In this document: in pieces, positions 61,367 through 61,426 of the stretch | Position numbering within the stretch: the first letter of the stretch is position 1 | Layout: the number at the start of each line of letters is the position of its first letter | Assembly (NCBI GenBank): GCA_029865945.1 | Contig: JARXAH010000076.1 | Coordinates: 1 to 61,426, forward strand | Direction of reading: 5' to 3' | DNA length: 61,426 bases | Source: Bacteriovoracaceae bacterium | GTDB lineage: Bacteria > Bdellovibrionota > Bacteriovoracia > Bacteriovoracales > Bacteriovoracaceae | Program-made: the position numbers and the translations under genes | Notes under the pieces: model-generated | What the model saw: only the letters and a program-made list of their open reading frames with translations | What the model was told of the DNA's origin: nothing | Databases searched by the model: none

Positions 61367-61426
61367 ATGGAAAATAAAAAACAAACCCCTCACGAACAAA
61401 AACTAAAAATAGTAAAATCTTACTTG
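61367..61426 (+). CDS. Start of a gene running off the right edge
   Basis: An ATG at 61367 opens a frame of 20 codons (MENKKQTPHEQKLKIVKSYL) still open at the window end. The charged start suggests a cytoplasmic protein, but 20 residues are too few for assignment. There is no good ribosome binding site. Confidence 0.35.
   Translation, partial: MENKKQTPHEQKLKIVKSYL

Noticed and set aside
1-61426. rRNA operon, CRISPR array or prophage structural genes
   Set aside because: None seen: no rRNA-like sequence, no short spaced repeats, and no capsid, tail or terminase motifs.

Overview
The window is AT-rich and densely coded. It looks like a chromosome segment of a Bdellovibrionota bacterium, most likely from the Bacteriovorax/Bdellovibrio side. 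The evidence is a TIGR02147-type regulator overlapping a secreted-protein gene, many genes for secreted proteins and lipoproteins of no known family, two large subtilases, a NamZ-like muramidase homologue, an AmpG-like muropeptide permease and an LPS heptosyltransferase. This placement is inferred from gene content; no 16S gene is present.

Layout. 1-2 kb: a lipoprotein made of 54-residue repeats that runs off the left edge, then a 176-bp inverted-repeat element ending inside a gene remnant. 2-8 kb: a leftward thyA-folA-isomerase cluster, a divergent NamZ-like gene, a secreted CxxCH protein and a P-type ATPase. 8-16 kb: a subtilase, truA, a glyoxalase, a DUF1232 protein, the TIGR02147 pair, an antitoxin beside a broken toxin, and an HxlR / Ohr / Old Yellow Enzyme redox cluster. 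16-20 kb: an accessory segment of small secreted proteins, a second inverted-repeat element and a decayed second copy of the 3' end of the Old Yellow Enzyme gene. 20-31 kb: a possible ADP-ribosyltransferase-like secreted protein, peptidase E, a SEC-C protein, another orphan antitoxin with a toxin-like remnant, a divergent pair formed by an AEP-TOTE primase-helicase and a SWIM-SNF2 ATPase, a DUF4258/HTH toxin-antitoxin module, and a gene cut off at the 3' end of a tRNA-Ala gene. 31-38 kb: an aldo/keto reductase, a nucleosidase / SplB-like radical-SAM pair, transketolase, bL28, a lipoprotein and an outer-membrane barrel. 38.9-41.4 kb: a complete IS21-family insertion sequence with an 8-bp target duplication, which splits a secreted HExxH protein in frame. 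43-51 kb: an overlapping operon of a 1092-residue secreted protein and a subtilase, then a lipoprotein with dense G-Y-x-x-G repeats. 51-61 kb: Nudix hydrolase, acyl-CoA dehydrogenase, heptosyltransferase, metal permease, tRNA-Asp, AmpG-like permease, small secreted proteins, and a decayed copy of the ampG 3' end.

The strongest leads are five. (1) The divergent TOTE primase-helicase / SWIM-SNF2 locus lies among toxin-antitoxin genes near a tRNA junction. (2) Two unrelated genes each have a decayed second copy of their 3' end beyond a short leftward block of secreted-protein genes. (3) The IS21 insertion can be reversed on paper to restore a 522-codon gene exactly. (4) Two loci have intact antitoxins beside toxin-like frames broken only by TAG codons. 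(5) Two unrelated 180-200 bp multi-hairpin inverted-repeat elements are present. All functions are read from sequence motifs without database searches.
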